Part shown: positions 6,430 to 14,786 of the stretch, piece after piece | Layout: each line of letters starts with the position of its first letter | Numbering within the stretch: position 1 is the first letter of the stretch | DNA from: Chitinophagales bacterium | Lineage (GTDB): Bacteria; Bacteroidota; Bacteroidia; Chitinophagales; Chitinophagaceae | Direction of reading: 5' to 3' | Assembly: GCA_013297585.1 (NCBI GenBank) | Contig: JAAFHG010000044.1 | Coordinates: forward strand, 1-14,946 | DNA length: 14,946 nt | Notes under the pieces: generated by a model | What the model was told of the DNA's origin: nothing | The model's input: the letters and a program-made list of their open reading frames with translations, nothing else | The model's database searches: none | Made by a program: the position numbers and the translations under genes

Positions 6430-9252
6430 TTATTGCTTTATAAATGTTGTGCTCAAGTGTATAATATCTGCATCAAACACAATTGTAAAACTACCAACTG
6501 CTAAAGTAGAAATATTAATTAAAGATTGTGTACTGCCTGTGCTTATTGATTTTGATAAAGCAATGTGGCCATTTGCAGTAACTACTTTTAATGTACTATT
6601 TACCTCCGCTTTAGGATGAATGACTGTAATAACACTACTAGTTGGATTTGGATATGCAATGAATTTTGCAGTTAATTGACTATTAATCACCACAACTTTA
6701 CTGTATGTAAATGCACCATCTTTATCTACCATTTTCAAACGGTAATAGGTAAGATTTGCTAAAGCAGATACATCGCTAAAATGATAGTTATTAATTCCTG
6801 CTTTGTTATTGGCACCAACTGTACCAATAGCAGTAAAATTATTACCATTTGTAGATTTTTCTACAACAAATGATTTTGTATTCACTTCATTGCTAGTACC
6901 CCAATTTAACAAAACACTAGTAGCTTCTGCATTAGCAGTAAATGATTGTAGTGTTACAGGCAATGTAACTGTTGCATTACCCAATACGTACAAGTTTTTA
7001 AGCTTACCGTAACGCCCCGTACTACCACTACCACAACTATTATACAATCTAAAGGTTAATGTTTGGCCAGCACTTAGTATAATGCCAGTAGCGCCATTGA
7101 AAGCCAAACGATAGTTAGCATTATTACTACCAGTTTCGTTACCAATTGCAATAGGCGTTGCAAATGAAGCGCCAGCAACATCGGTAGAATCGGCTGTTGT
7201 AAACCCTGTTTTCGAATACACAACTGCTAATCTGGTATTACTAGATGTATTGTAAAATGAGTTATTAAGAACAAGTGAATCTATGCGTAAGCTAGCATTT
7301 GCATTTGCTGTTACAGTAAACTGTTGATAAAATGTTCTGTTTAAAGTGCCACCAGGGCCACCACTTGCAGTTGTCCATAAACCGGGTGCAGTTACTGCAT
7401 AAGCCTGCCCATGTGTAGCAGAGTAAGCAGGAATAGCAGGCACCGATCCATCAGACAATACGAGTTTATTGAAAGTAGGTACAGAGGCTGTTACGCCTAA
7501 AGAGCGTACCGCAGTGCTATCTTGGTTATTTAACGTTAAAGGCCAATACTGTAAAATTGTAGATACTAATAAAGCATCTGCTTGAATATTACCTGTAACA
7601 ACCACATTTATCGTTGCAGCACCTGCACTCGATAACACAATATTACCATTATAACTTCCTACAGCTGTGCCATTTAATCGTACACGAAGACTTGTTAAAG
7701 ACAACGCATTGCTTACAGGTGTTAGCGTTATTGGTGAAGTGCTATTATTCCAAGAAGTTCCATCATTTGAAGATACTTCGTAGCCAGCAGGTATTGTAAT
7801 CAAAACATTATCGGTTAAATTAACACCTGAAATGGCAATATTCTGATAGTTTGATGGTGTACCTAAACCTTGAAGAAAGCTACCTAAAACACCAGATACA
7901 TTAATAGTAGGTACACTAGATATTGCAACTGTATCTGTAATATGCGATGCAAAACCAGCTTTAGATGCGACAATATAATAGTAATAGGTTTGACCAGCAG
8001 GTGGGTTAGCTTCAGAATACGTAAAATTCACTGCTGTATCATTAGCAGATGTTTGCTCATTAATTTTGGCAAAAGCTATTCTATCACTACTTCTAAACAA
8101 CTCATATTTAATACTCGTCATTGGCCAGCTGATATTCCAGTTGAAAACAGTGGTAGATGCACCCTTTGCACCAGCAAAATTTGAAACCGCTATTGGCTCT
8201 TGCACATAGGTACAGAAGTCAGAAGTGACAGCGCAAGGATCCCAAGTGCCAAACAAATTGGTATTGTTTAGTTTGGCAGCAGATGTATCAGCCAATTGTT
8301 TTGACCAAGATACACGCTGACTTACATCTAATAAAGAGCCATCCATTTTTTGCGTCTTATATTCAGCGTAAGTAATTAAGCTCGTATCTGTACCAGCATC
8401 CCAAGTAGACCATCCATCTGTTCTTACACTAGCACTCATTTTAGTATTCAAAAACTGAACTTTTGTACGAGACTTAGATGCTAAAGCTGTACCAGCATCA
8501 TTTTGCCAAGGGCGGCCTAAGTAATACACCGTAGTACCTCTATTGGCTGGAATTTTACAGTCTCTAAAAACATAACCATAAGGCTCGGTTGATGTTGTAT
8601 TTGCAGCAGTAATATAAGAATTACCTGCTGATGAACGAGTTTTAGCATAAATAACACAAGAATCAAAAACAGCTCTAGCGCCACCAAAAATAAAATCAAC
8701 AGTACCATCTATGTAGCAGTTCTTAAAATAGTTTCTACCGCCATTAGCATTGGTAAGTACTGTATCTTGACCACCTAGAAAACGGCAATTTTTAAATGCT
8801 GCTCTATCAGCATTTACATTTATGGCTAGCGCTTGTGGTGCTTCGCCTGTTGTATTTTCAAACGTAATATTGATGGCTGTAAAATCAGTCGCATTTACGG
8901 TTACTGATGCCGATGTACTTGTTCCAAATGTACCGCCTGCAGGATTCGCCTTACCAGAATAATCATCATAGGTTAATACCACATTGGCTACACTTTCGCC
9001 AATAAATTGCAAGAAAGGTTTGTTAGACGGTATGTTTATTTTCTCTTTGTACTTACCATTTTTTATAAAAATTTTATAAGGCACAGTAAGATTAGTAGGC
9101 GCTGCATTAATGGCCGCTTGAACGGTGGTGTAATCACCAGAACCGTCTTTTGCAACTATTTTATCGTACTGTGCATTTGCTACTTGCATAAAAGCGGTAG
9201 CAAAAAGTAGGCAAAAAAATGCCCGAGTGGTAGATGTAATAAATGTTCTCAT
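6430..9252 (-). CDS. Large multidomain pectinesterase (CE8) with T9SS sorting domain
   Basis: A surface-exported pectin methylesterase. The frame extends to 9318, but I chose the ATG at 9252: it gives a clean 27-residue signal peptide (MRTF...ANA|Q) and places a promoter-region element at the same distance as in susC. Residues are numbered for the 940-aa form. The CE8 beta-helix covers about 29-338 and keeps all key residues: PQAL (Q140), QDT (D163), DFIFG (D186), LGRPW (R247, W249). It is followed by a fibronectin-like domain (about 351-446), an Ig-like domain of a type common in Bacteroidota surface proteins (about 447-556), a Ser/Thr/Asn-rich beta-sandwich-like region of unknown type (about 558-760), a fibronectin-like linker (763-863) homologous to that of the next protein, and a type A sorting domain with YPNP at 867-870. 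Single-domain CE8 enzymes are about 300-350 aa, so the extra 600 residues are accessory. It acts before SusCD import. Confidence 0.93.
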   Translation of the reverse strand: MRTFITSTTRAFFCLLFATAFMQVANAQYDKIVAKDGSGDYTTVQAAINAAPTNLTVPYKIFIKNGKYKEKINIPSNKPFLQFIGESVANVVLTYDDYSGKANPAGGTFGTSTSASVTVNATDFTAINITFENTTGEAPQALAINVNADRAAFKNCRFLGGQDTVLTNANGGRNYFKNCYIDGTVDFIFGGARAVFDSCVIYAKTRSSAGNSYITAANTTSTEPYGYVFRDCKIPANRGTTVYYLGRPWQNDAGTALASKSRTKVQFLNTKMSASVRTDGWSTWDAGTDTSLITYAEYKTQKMDGSLLDVSQRVSWSKQLADTSAAKLNNTNLFGTWDPCAVTSDFCTYVQEPIAVSNFAGAKGASTTVFNWNISWPMTSIKYELFRSSDRIAFAKINEQTSANDTAVNFTYSEANPPAGQTYYYYIVASKAGFASHITDTVAISSVPTINVSGVLGSFLQGLGTPSNYQNIAISGVNLTDNVLITIPAGYEVSSNDGTSWNNSTSPITLTPVSNALSLTSLRVRLNGTAVGSYNGNIVLSSAGAATINVVVTGNIQADALLVSTILQYWPLTLNNQDSTAVRSLGVTASVPTFNKLVLSDGSVPAIPAYSATHGQAYAVTAPGLWTTASGGPGGTLNRTFYQQFTVTANANASLRIDSLVLNNSFYNTSSNTRLAVVYSKTGFTTADSTDVAGASFATPIAIGNETGSNNANYRLAFNGATGIILSAGQTLTFRLYNSCGSGSTGRYGKLKNLYVLGNATVTLPVTLQSFTANAEATSVLLNWGTSNEVNTKSFVVEKSTNGNNFTAIGTVGANNKAGINNYHFSDVSALANLTYYRLKMVDKDGAFTYSKVVVINSQLTAKFIAYPNPTSSVITVIHPKAEVNSTLKVVTANGHIALSKSISTGSTQSLINISTLAVGSFTIVFDADIIHLSTTFIKQ

Positions 9253-9461
9253 ATGGTTTGTATTTGTGACGTTGATGTGTTCTTTTATAGTTAGCACCTT
9301 AGCCAGTATTTGCAACAACTGATAGATTTTTAGCTTTCAATGTATGGCGACATTGGTTTACTTTTTTACTTCCATGCAGTTGTGCAAATACTAGCATCTA
9401 GAAGCTTTTAATTGTTGACAAGACAATTGTATTCGAGTGTACAAGTTTTGAAAAGAATAGG
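9253..9461. other. Gap between pectinesterase start and susD terminator
   Basis: This gap presumably holds the pectinesterase promoter and 5' leader. Besides the 12-bp element shared with susC, it has a loose -7-like TAGTATTTG on the minus strand (9385-9393, one base too long) and a short inverted repeat (9410-9415 with 9423-9428). No CG-centred LacI-type operator was found, in contrast to three or four other promoter regions of the cluster. No small gene is supported. Confidence 0.4.
9308..9319 (-). promoter_or_regulatory. 12-bp upstream element shared with susC (copy 1)
   Basis: On the minus strand this reads GTTGTTGCAAAT. Its near edge lies 56 bp before the pectinesterase start; an identical 12-mer lies 57 bp before susC. 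The flanks differ, so it is not explained by a longer recent duplication. It could be part of a promoter, the start of a shared leader, or a protein-binding site. Confidence 0.35.
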
Positions 9462-9492
9462 AAATCAGCCGATAAAGTTTATCGGCTGATTT
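9462..9492 (-). terminator. Terminator hairpin after susD
   Basis: A perfect inverted repeat (9462-9476 against 9478-9492, one unpaired central base) starts 10 bp after the susD stop. Because a tight turn needs a few unpaired bases, the practical stem is about 13 bp, with a GC-rich core (CAGCCGAT). On the minus strand it is followed by a pyrimidine-rich, partly T-rich stretch. It marks the end of the susCD unit. Confidence 0.75.
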
Positions 9493-9502
9493 TATTAGCT
9501 AT

Positions 9503-11320
9503 TTAATAACCTGGATTTTGAGTTAAGTTGTAATTGGCAATTACTTGCGCTTGAGGTATTGGTAGCAATTCGCTTTTATTTGTAGTAAAGCCTGTTGCAA
9601 ATCTTGCAAGCGTAGTTGTATTGATCGCAGTACCAAGCCATGTTACTTTTGTTGTACCTGTTGGTGTACTTGTAGGTGCAGTTCTGTAGAAAGAATTAGC
9701 CCACAAATTCACATCATCGGCTGTAGAGCCAGTTTTATAGTACATAGATGTAGGTAACGTTGCATAAACACCAGAAGCGGTAGACATTGCTAGCAAAGCA
9801 GTTTTTGTATCAGCTAGTTTTTGCCCTAGCAAATTCCATCTAATTAAATCGTATTTACGTACACCTTCACCACCAAGTTCTAGAGATCGTTCTTTAACAA
9901 TTGCTTCAAAAAAAGTGGCTTTGTTCAGTCCAGATAAATCAATAGTAGCATCTGCACTTGTAATAGATTTTCCATAACCTCTTCTTCTCACTTGGTTAAT
10001 GGCATTGTATGCAGATGCGGTAGGACCATTTAGTTTGTTTTCAGCTTCAGCGTACATTAACAACACATCAGCGTAGCGTAAAACTTGCCATTTTAAACTA
10101 AAGTATTGTGCTGCACTAGACGCTGGTATGGCTGGATTGTTAATCCAATCTCTTCTATATTTACCATCTACAATTGCTGTAATAGCCTGCCCTAGTTTTA
10201 TTGCTCCATCGGCTGCAACATTATAAGGTGCACATGTTACATCTCTTCTTGTATCGGTAGAATCAAACAAATAAAAATAGGTTGGTAGTATATTAATACT
10301 CTTATTGCCAAAAGTTCCTACAGTTGGTCCGTTGTAATAGCCCAATTTAGTATCGGCAGCAGAAGCTGTACCAATACCACTTACTTGAAACATTAATTCG
10401 CCTTGAGGATCAGCAATAACCCTACCACCAACTTGATCTCTAAAAAGTGATTTGAAACTAGGATTTAACGCATGCTGACCAGATGCAATAATTTCACTAC
10501 ACTCATCTTTTGCTATCTGGTAATAAGTTAGAGAATCTGATGGTGCTTGCATAAGAGATGTATTATTGCGTAAAGAATAGCCTGCTCTAAATAAAGCTAT
10601 TCTTGCACGAAGCCCTTTTATTGTTCCTTTTGTAATTCTTTCATCTTGTGCATCACCAATACTTGTTAAATCGTTTCGCCATGGTACTAAATCAGCAGCA
10701 GTTTTTAAGTCAGCCAATACCCTATTGTAAATGCTGTCTCTGTTAGTTCTTACAGGAAATGGATCGTTAGCGGCTTGCGCATACGCTGGTGCGAAATTTG
10801 CTGGTAAATCGCCCCAATTTCTTATTGCCTCAAAATAAAACTGTGCTCTTAGAGTTAAAGCCTCACCCAACATGCGTTGCAATTGCTTTTTTTGTTGATC
10901 GCTACCGCTACTATACAAATCCATTTTAGGAATATTATCTATGCAAATATTGGCATACTCAATACCTCTAAAAATCTGGCTAAATGGTGCATTGATTTGA
11001 AGATTGGCAGGTGTTGCAGCGTATCGTGCAAGACCTCTTCTATCATCATCTACTGTGCCGCCTGGGCCTTGTGTTTCATCGGTATCTACAGTATAGTAAA
11101 GGCTTAAACGAATGCCATAACCTTGATCGCCTGTTAGCGCATTATATACACCTGCTAAGGCTTTTAACGTATTAGGCACATCACTAAAAACAAAGTCTGC
11201 ACCTACGGCTGTAATGGGCTGCTGGTCTAAATATTTTTTACATGACGTAAATATAATAGTGGTACTAAGCAATGCAATTGCTAGTGATTTATGTAATTTA
11301 TTAAACAATGGCTGTTTCAT
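9503..11320 (-). CDS. susD: SusD/RagB-family surface glycan-binding lipoprotein
   Basis: This is the surface lipoprotein that captures glycan fragments and forms the lid of the SusC channel. Residues 1-26 are a lipoprotein signal peptide with the lipidated cysteine at C27 (FTSCKKYLD), the usual SusD start. The alpha-helical TPR-like core (about 40-330) and the C-terminal region carry family hallmarks: LRAQFYFEAIRNWGDLP (157-173), WQVLRYADVLLMYAEA (411-426), the ERSLELGGEGVRKYDLIRW segment (477-495) and the closing LLPIPQAQV...NPGY. At 605 residues it is somewhat long but within the family range. It follows susC after 21 bp, so the two are co-transcribed. Pectin oligosaccharides are the inferred ligand because every enzyme in the locus acts on pectin. 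SusD sequences do not reveal ligand specificity on their own. Confidence 0.96.
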   Translation of the reverse strand: MKQPLFNKLHKSLAIALLSTTIIFTSCKKYLDQQPITAVGADFVFSDVPNTLKALAGVYNALTGDQGYGIRLSLYYTVDTDETQGPGGTVDDDRRGLARYAATPANLQINAPFSQIFRGIEYANICIDNIPKMDLYSSGSDQQKKQLQRMLGEALTLRAQFYFEAIRNWGDLPANFAPAYAQAANDPFPVRTNRDSIYNRVLADLKTAADLVPWRNDLTSIGDAQDERITKGTIKGLRARIALFRAGYSLRNNTSLMQAPSDSLTYYQIAKDECSEIIASGQHALNPSFKSLFRDQVGGRVIADPQGELMFQVSGIGTASAADTKLGYYNGPTVGTFGNKSINILPTYFYLFDSTDTRRDVTCAPYNVAADGAIKLGQAITAIVDGKYRRDWINNPAIPASSAAQYFSLKWQVLRYADVLLMYAEAENKLNGPTASAYNAINQVRRRGYGKSITSADATIDLSGLNKATFFEAIVKERSLELGGEGVRKYDLIRWNLLGQKLADTKTALLAMSTASGVYATLPTSMYYKTGSTADDVNLWANSFYRTAPTSTPTGTTKVTWLGTAINTTTLARFATGFTTNKSELLPIPQAQVIANYNLTQNPGY

Positions 11321-11341
11321 TATGCAAGTTTTAAAAATGAA

Positions 11342-14300
11342 TTAAAATGATACGTTTACACCAAATAAAATGGTGCGGCTTTTAGGATAAGCTGAGTAAT
11401 CTAAGCCAGGTGTTAATGGGCTTCTTCTTACACTTACCTCAGGGTCGTAACCTGAATAGCTCGTTAATACAGCAACATTATTAGCCGTTGCATACACACG
11501 TAACTTGGTAATTTTAAGTTTTACAAGTGCTTTTACAGGCAATGAGTAACCAACTGTAATATTGTTTAAGCGCAAGAAAGAACCATCTTCAATTGCCCAA
11601 GAATGTGGCACAAAAGAACCCGCTGTACTACGAATTGGCTGCCATATAGAAGCATTTGCATTTAATGCCTTTAGCTGATCTGGCGCAACACCTGTAACCA
11701 CATTTGAAGAACTAACTGATTGTACCACAGTACCTGTTGCATCTACAGTTCTCCAACGGTTTTGCATAATAGCTAGCAAATTAGAATTCTGTGTGTATCC
11801 GTTTGTAAACTCAATTTTATTAGCATTGTAAATATCGTTGCCATACGAGAAGTTGAAAAACAAACTCATATCCCAATTTTTGTAAGTAAACTGTTGGTTT
11901 AAACCGCCAGTAAATTTAGGGTTGGCATTACCGATTATTTGTGCATCATTCGCATAGGTAACTTTACCATCACCATTTAAATCTTTAAACTTAATTGAAC
12001 CAGGCTGTGGCGCGCCTGCAATATCAAAGCTTGTGGCCTTACCAGCTTTAAGCGAGTAAACACGTGACGTTGCATTGTAATCAAAATCATCAACCCCATA
12101 AAAACCATCTGTAACCAAGCCATACATTGAACCCAATGGTTCGCCTACTTTTACCAAATAATCTTGCTGCCCAGTAACGCTCCAGCTAGGGCTTACAGGA
12201 AATGTTGTAGCATTGTTGCCTACTGCTTCTACTAAGTTTTTATTAAACGAAATATTGAAATTAGCGTTCCAAGTAAAATTATTTTTACCCTTAGCTAGTA
12301 AGGCATTTAACTGAATTTCTACACCTTGGTTACTCGTTCTACCCACATTTTGTAACTGTGTAGAGTAACCGTAAGTTGCTGCAATTGGTACATTTAATAG
12401 TAGGTCTTTGGTACTATTTTTATATACATCTATCGATAAGCTAAGCTTATTTTTAAGTACAGCTATATCTAAGCCTAAGTTTTGGTTTGTAGTTGTTTCC
12501 CAAATCAATTTCTCGTTCACTAAACTAGCAGACGAATATGCATTAATAATTTGGCCGTTAATACCGTAGTAATAAGGATTGTTATTAAATGTGGTTAAAA
12601 ACAAGTAATCAGCTATTCTATTATTACCTACTTGACCGTAACCAACTCTTAATTTTAAGTCATTAATAAATTTAGATTCTTTTAAGAATTTCTCGTTAGA
12701 AATTCGCCATGCAAAAGAGGCTGATGGGAAATAACCCCAACGTAAGTTTTCAGAAAATTTAGAAGACGCATCTGCACGTAAGTTAAACGCAAATAAATAC
12801 TTGTTTTTAAAGCCATAACTTACTCTACTGAAGAACGACAATTGGGTGGCTTTAGCTTCTGCAAGTACCGGAAAACCAGCAAAAGAGGTGCCTAAGGCCT
12901 GATTTTCGAACGCGCCACTTGGTGTAGTAAATGTTGGAAAATAACGAAGTTGCCTTGCAACTGCATCGGTTTTAAGTGTGTATGTTTCTTGCCCTATTAG
13001 CACATCAAAATCGTGTTTATTATTGATATTTTTAATTGAGTAAGTAAGTACGTTAGAATTTGTAAATACGCTTTTATTTGATGTATCTAAACGTATAATT
13101 GGTTTAGCAGCACCTTGTGTAATTGCAAATGACGTGATTGAATCTACAAACTGTCTATCCACTTGGTGGCTATTATCAATACCAAATGTGCTTCTAAAGC
13201 TTAAGTTTTTGGTAATGTTGTAGTTGATATTCGCAGTGATATTATACGCACTTATACTTTTTTTGCGATACTCAGAATTAGTAAGTTGAATAGGATTTAC
13301 AAGTATTAAACCATTACCAACACTTAAATCCACCAAATCTGGGTCAATTTCATCTGCTTGAATACCTGCTGATAAATAAGGCCTATATTTTACACTGTTT
13401 CTTAAACGGCTGTAAGATGCGCCACGCTCATCAGATGTACCAGCACCAAGCACTTGCTGGTTAGTGTACCTTGCGCTAATACCAATTTTTATTTTTGAAG
13501 TAAGCTTGTGATCTAATTTTAAATTCAGCTGATTACGTTGGTAGGTAGATTGACGAACAATTGCTCTATCAGTATTATTAGTGTAACTGAAATTATAAGT
13601 AGTTTTTTTAGTACCGCCACTAGCACTTACGTTGTGCGATTGAGAAAAACCAGTTTGCCCAAGTACTTCTTTTTGCCAATCTATTGGTGCTGCATTTTTA
13701 TAATTAGCCAATGTATCCCAAGTGGTACCATATCTTTTTGCAAAGCCTGCACTATCACTTCTCGATCTTTCATACTCGTACATTACAAACTCGTATGGGC
13801 TTAATACAGCTAATGTTTTAGGTAAGTTTTTTACCCCTACAAATCCATTATAGCTCACACGCATTTTACCTTGCTTGCCACTTTTAGTAGTAATAACTAC
13901 TACACCATTTGCACCACGTGCACCATAAATAGCCGTTGCAGCTGCATCTTTAAGTACATCTATATTTTGAATATCTTGTAGTACAACATTTGATAACCCA
14001 TTTTCTACTTGCACACCATCTATAATGTACAGAGGCGAATTATCTTGTGTAATAGAACCACCACCACGTACACGAATAGTAACCTGTGCGTCTGGCGAAC
14101 CTTCTGCTGTCGTAGCAGTTACACCTGCCAATCTACCATTTAATGCTTCGGCAACAGAGTTAATAGGTATATCTTTTAGCTCTTTTGCACCTACAGACGA
14201 TACCGATGCTAGCACATCTTTTCTACGCACAGATTGATAGCCAATTACCACCACTTCTTCGGCTGCTACATCGTTAGCTTTGCCCAATTTAACGGTAATA

Positions 14301-14572
14301 TTGTCGCCTTTAATAGCAACAGTTGTAGTTGCATAACCTACATAACTTACCGTTAAAGACTTTGGCTTACCATCACTTGAATACTTAATACTAAAATTAC
14401 CAGTAGCATCAGATGTAGTACCAATTTTAGTGCCTGTAATAGTAATACTGGCATCAGGTAATACTTTACCTGCGCTATCGAGAACTTTACCAGTTATTGT
14501 TTTTGTAGTTTGTGCCCAAATACTTGATGAGACTAAGCACAAGATGGCAAAAAGATGCAGACATTTTTTCAT
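11342..14572 (-). CDS. susC: SusC/RagA-family TonB-dependent outer-membrane transporter
   Basis: A TonB-dependent channel that imports oligosaccharides across the outer membrane using energy from TonB-ExbBD. Residues 1-20 are a signal peptide (IWA|Q; its two cysteines are not in a lipobox). Residues about 24-98 form the carboxypeptidase-regulatory-like N-terminal domain (ITGKVLDSAG, VSYVGYATT). A TonB-box-like EEVVVIGY follows at 105-112, then the plug domain (about 115-230: VAEALNGRLAGV, IRVRGGGSI, PLYIIDGVQV, IYGARGANGVVVITTK), then a beta-barrel to the terminal VNVSF with its C-terminal phenylalanine. The 1076-residue length is typical. There is no extra N-terminal signalling domain of the kind that talks to anti-sigma factors, which agrees with control by the adjacent LacI-type regulator. 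It is first gene of the susCD unit. Confidence 0.97.
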   Translation of the reverse strand: MKKCLHLFAILCLVSSSIWAQTTKTITGKVLDSAGKVLPDASITITGTKIGTTSDATGNFSIKYSSDGKPKSLTVSYVGYATTTVAIKGDNITVKLGKANDVAAEEVVVIGYQSVRRKDVLASVSSVGAKELKDIPINSVAEALNGRLAGVTATTAEGSPDAQVTIRVRGGGSITQDNSPLYIIDGVQVENGLSNVVLQDIQNIDVLKDAAATAIYGARGANGVVVITTKSGKQGKMRVSYNGFVGVKNLPKTLAVLSPYEFVMYEYERSRSDSAGFAKRYGTTWDTLANYKNAAPIDWQKEVLGQTGFSQSHNVSASGGTKKTTYNFSYTNNTDRAIVRQSTYQRNQLNLKLDHKLTSKIKIGISARYTNQQVLGAGTSDERGASYSRLRNSVKYRPYLSAGIQADEIDPDLVDLSVGNGLILVNPIQLTNSEYRKKSISAYNITANINYNITKNLSFRSTFGIDNSHQVDRQFVDSITSFAITQGAAKPIIRLDTSNKSVFTNSNVLTYSIKNINNKHDFDVLIGQETYTLKTDAVARQLRYFPTFTTPSGAFENQALGTSFAGFPVLAEAKATQLSFFSRVSYGFKNKYLFAFNLRADASSKFSENLRWGYFPSASFAWRISNEKFLKESKFINDLKLRVGYGQVGNNRIADYLFLTTFNNNPYYYGINGQIINAYSSASLVNEKLIWETTTNQNLGLDIAVLKNKLSLSIDVYKNSTKDLLLNVPIAATYGYSTQLQNVGRTSNQGVEIQLNALLAKGKNNFTWNANFNISFNKNLVEAVGNNATTFPVSPSWSVTGQQDYLVKVGEPLGSMYGLVTDGFYGVDDFDYNATSRVYSLKAGKATSFDIAGAPQPGSIKFKDLNGDGKVTYANDAQIIGNANPKFTGGLNQQFTYKNWDMSLFFNFSYGNDIYNANKIEFTNGYTQNSNLLAIMQNRWRTVDATGTVVQSVSSSNVVTGVAPDQLKALNANASIWQPIRSTAGSFVPHSWAIEDGSFLRLNNITVGYSLPVKALVKLKITKLRVYATANNVAVLTSYSGYDPEVSVRRSPLTPGLDYSAYPKSRTILFGVNVSF

Positions 14573-14628
14573 ACAGCGAGAACGTTTAATTTATAATACT
14601 TAAGCAAATCACCTCTAATACTAATTAA

Positions 14629-14640
14629 ATTTGCAACAAC
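14629..14640 (-). promoter_or_regulatory. 12-bp upstream element shared with the large pectinesterase (copy 2)
   Basis: On the minus strand it reads GTTGTTGCAAAT, with its near edge 57 bp before the susC start. It is identical to 9308-9319, which is 56 bp before the pectinesterase start. The TTGTTG part could serve as a -33 element. Confidence 0.35.
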
Positions 14641-14687
14641 AATATTAGACAGTAATACAGTTGCAGACAGTACAAGATGGTTCACTA

Positions 14688-14706
14688 TTTACGCAATCGT
14701 TCCCGA
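14688..14706. promoter_or_regulatory. LacI-family operator, copy 3 (susC / regulator intergenic)
   Basis: The plus strand reads TTTACGCAATCGTTCCCGA, centred on CG at 14698-14699. It matches the copy at 1327-1345 at 14 of 19 positions, including ACGCAA, the central CG and CC. It lies about 126 bp before the susC start and 88 bp before the regulator start, so it could control both genes and give autoregulation. Confidence 0.55.
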
Positions 14707-14786
14707 TAATTTATACTTAAATGATTACTACAAACTACAATAAAAAAGGAGTAATTTTAGCCCTTAACAACAGCTCTTGCTAGAAG

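Larger units (their letters stand above)
14573..14786. promoter_or_regulatory. Divergent promoter region between susC and the lacI-like gene
   Basis: The gap carries the start signals for both directions. Toward susC, a loose GTGATTTG (minus strand, 14605-14612) lies 32 bp from the start, with TTGTTG about 21 bp further upstream. Toward the regulator, TAATTTTA (plus strand) lies about 30 bp before its ATG. Neither is a full consensus match. The gap also holds the third LacI-type operator and the second copy of the 12-bp element. No small gene is supported. Confidence 0.5.

Noticed and set aside
9253..9318. 22-residue N-terminal extension of the large pectinesterase
   Set aside because: The extension would put non-hydrophobic, charged residues in front of an otherwise ordinary signal peptide. 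The ATG at 9252 gives a clean one.
9410..9428. Inverted repeat AATTGT / ACAATT upstream of the pectinesterase
   Set aside because: Only six bases per arm and AT-rich; expected by chance at this composition.
14743..14752. AAAAAAGGAG as ribosome binding site of the regulator gene
   Set aside because: It lies more than 30 bases before the ATG, too far for a Shine-Dalgarno interaction, and this phylum rarely uses one.
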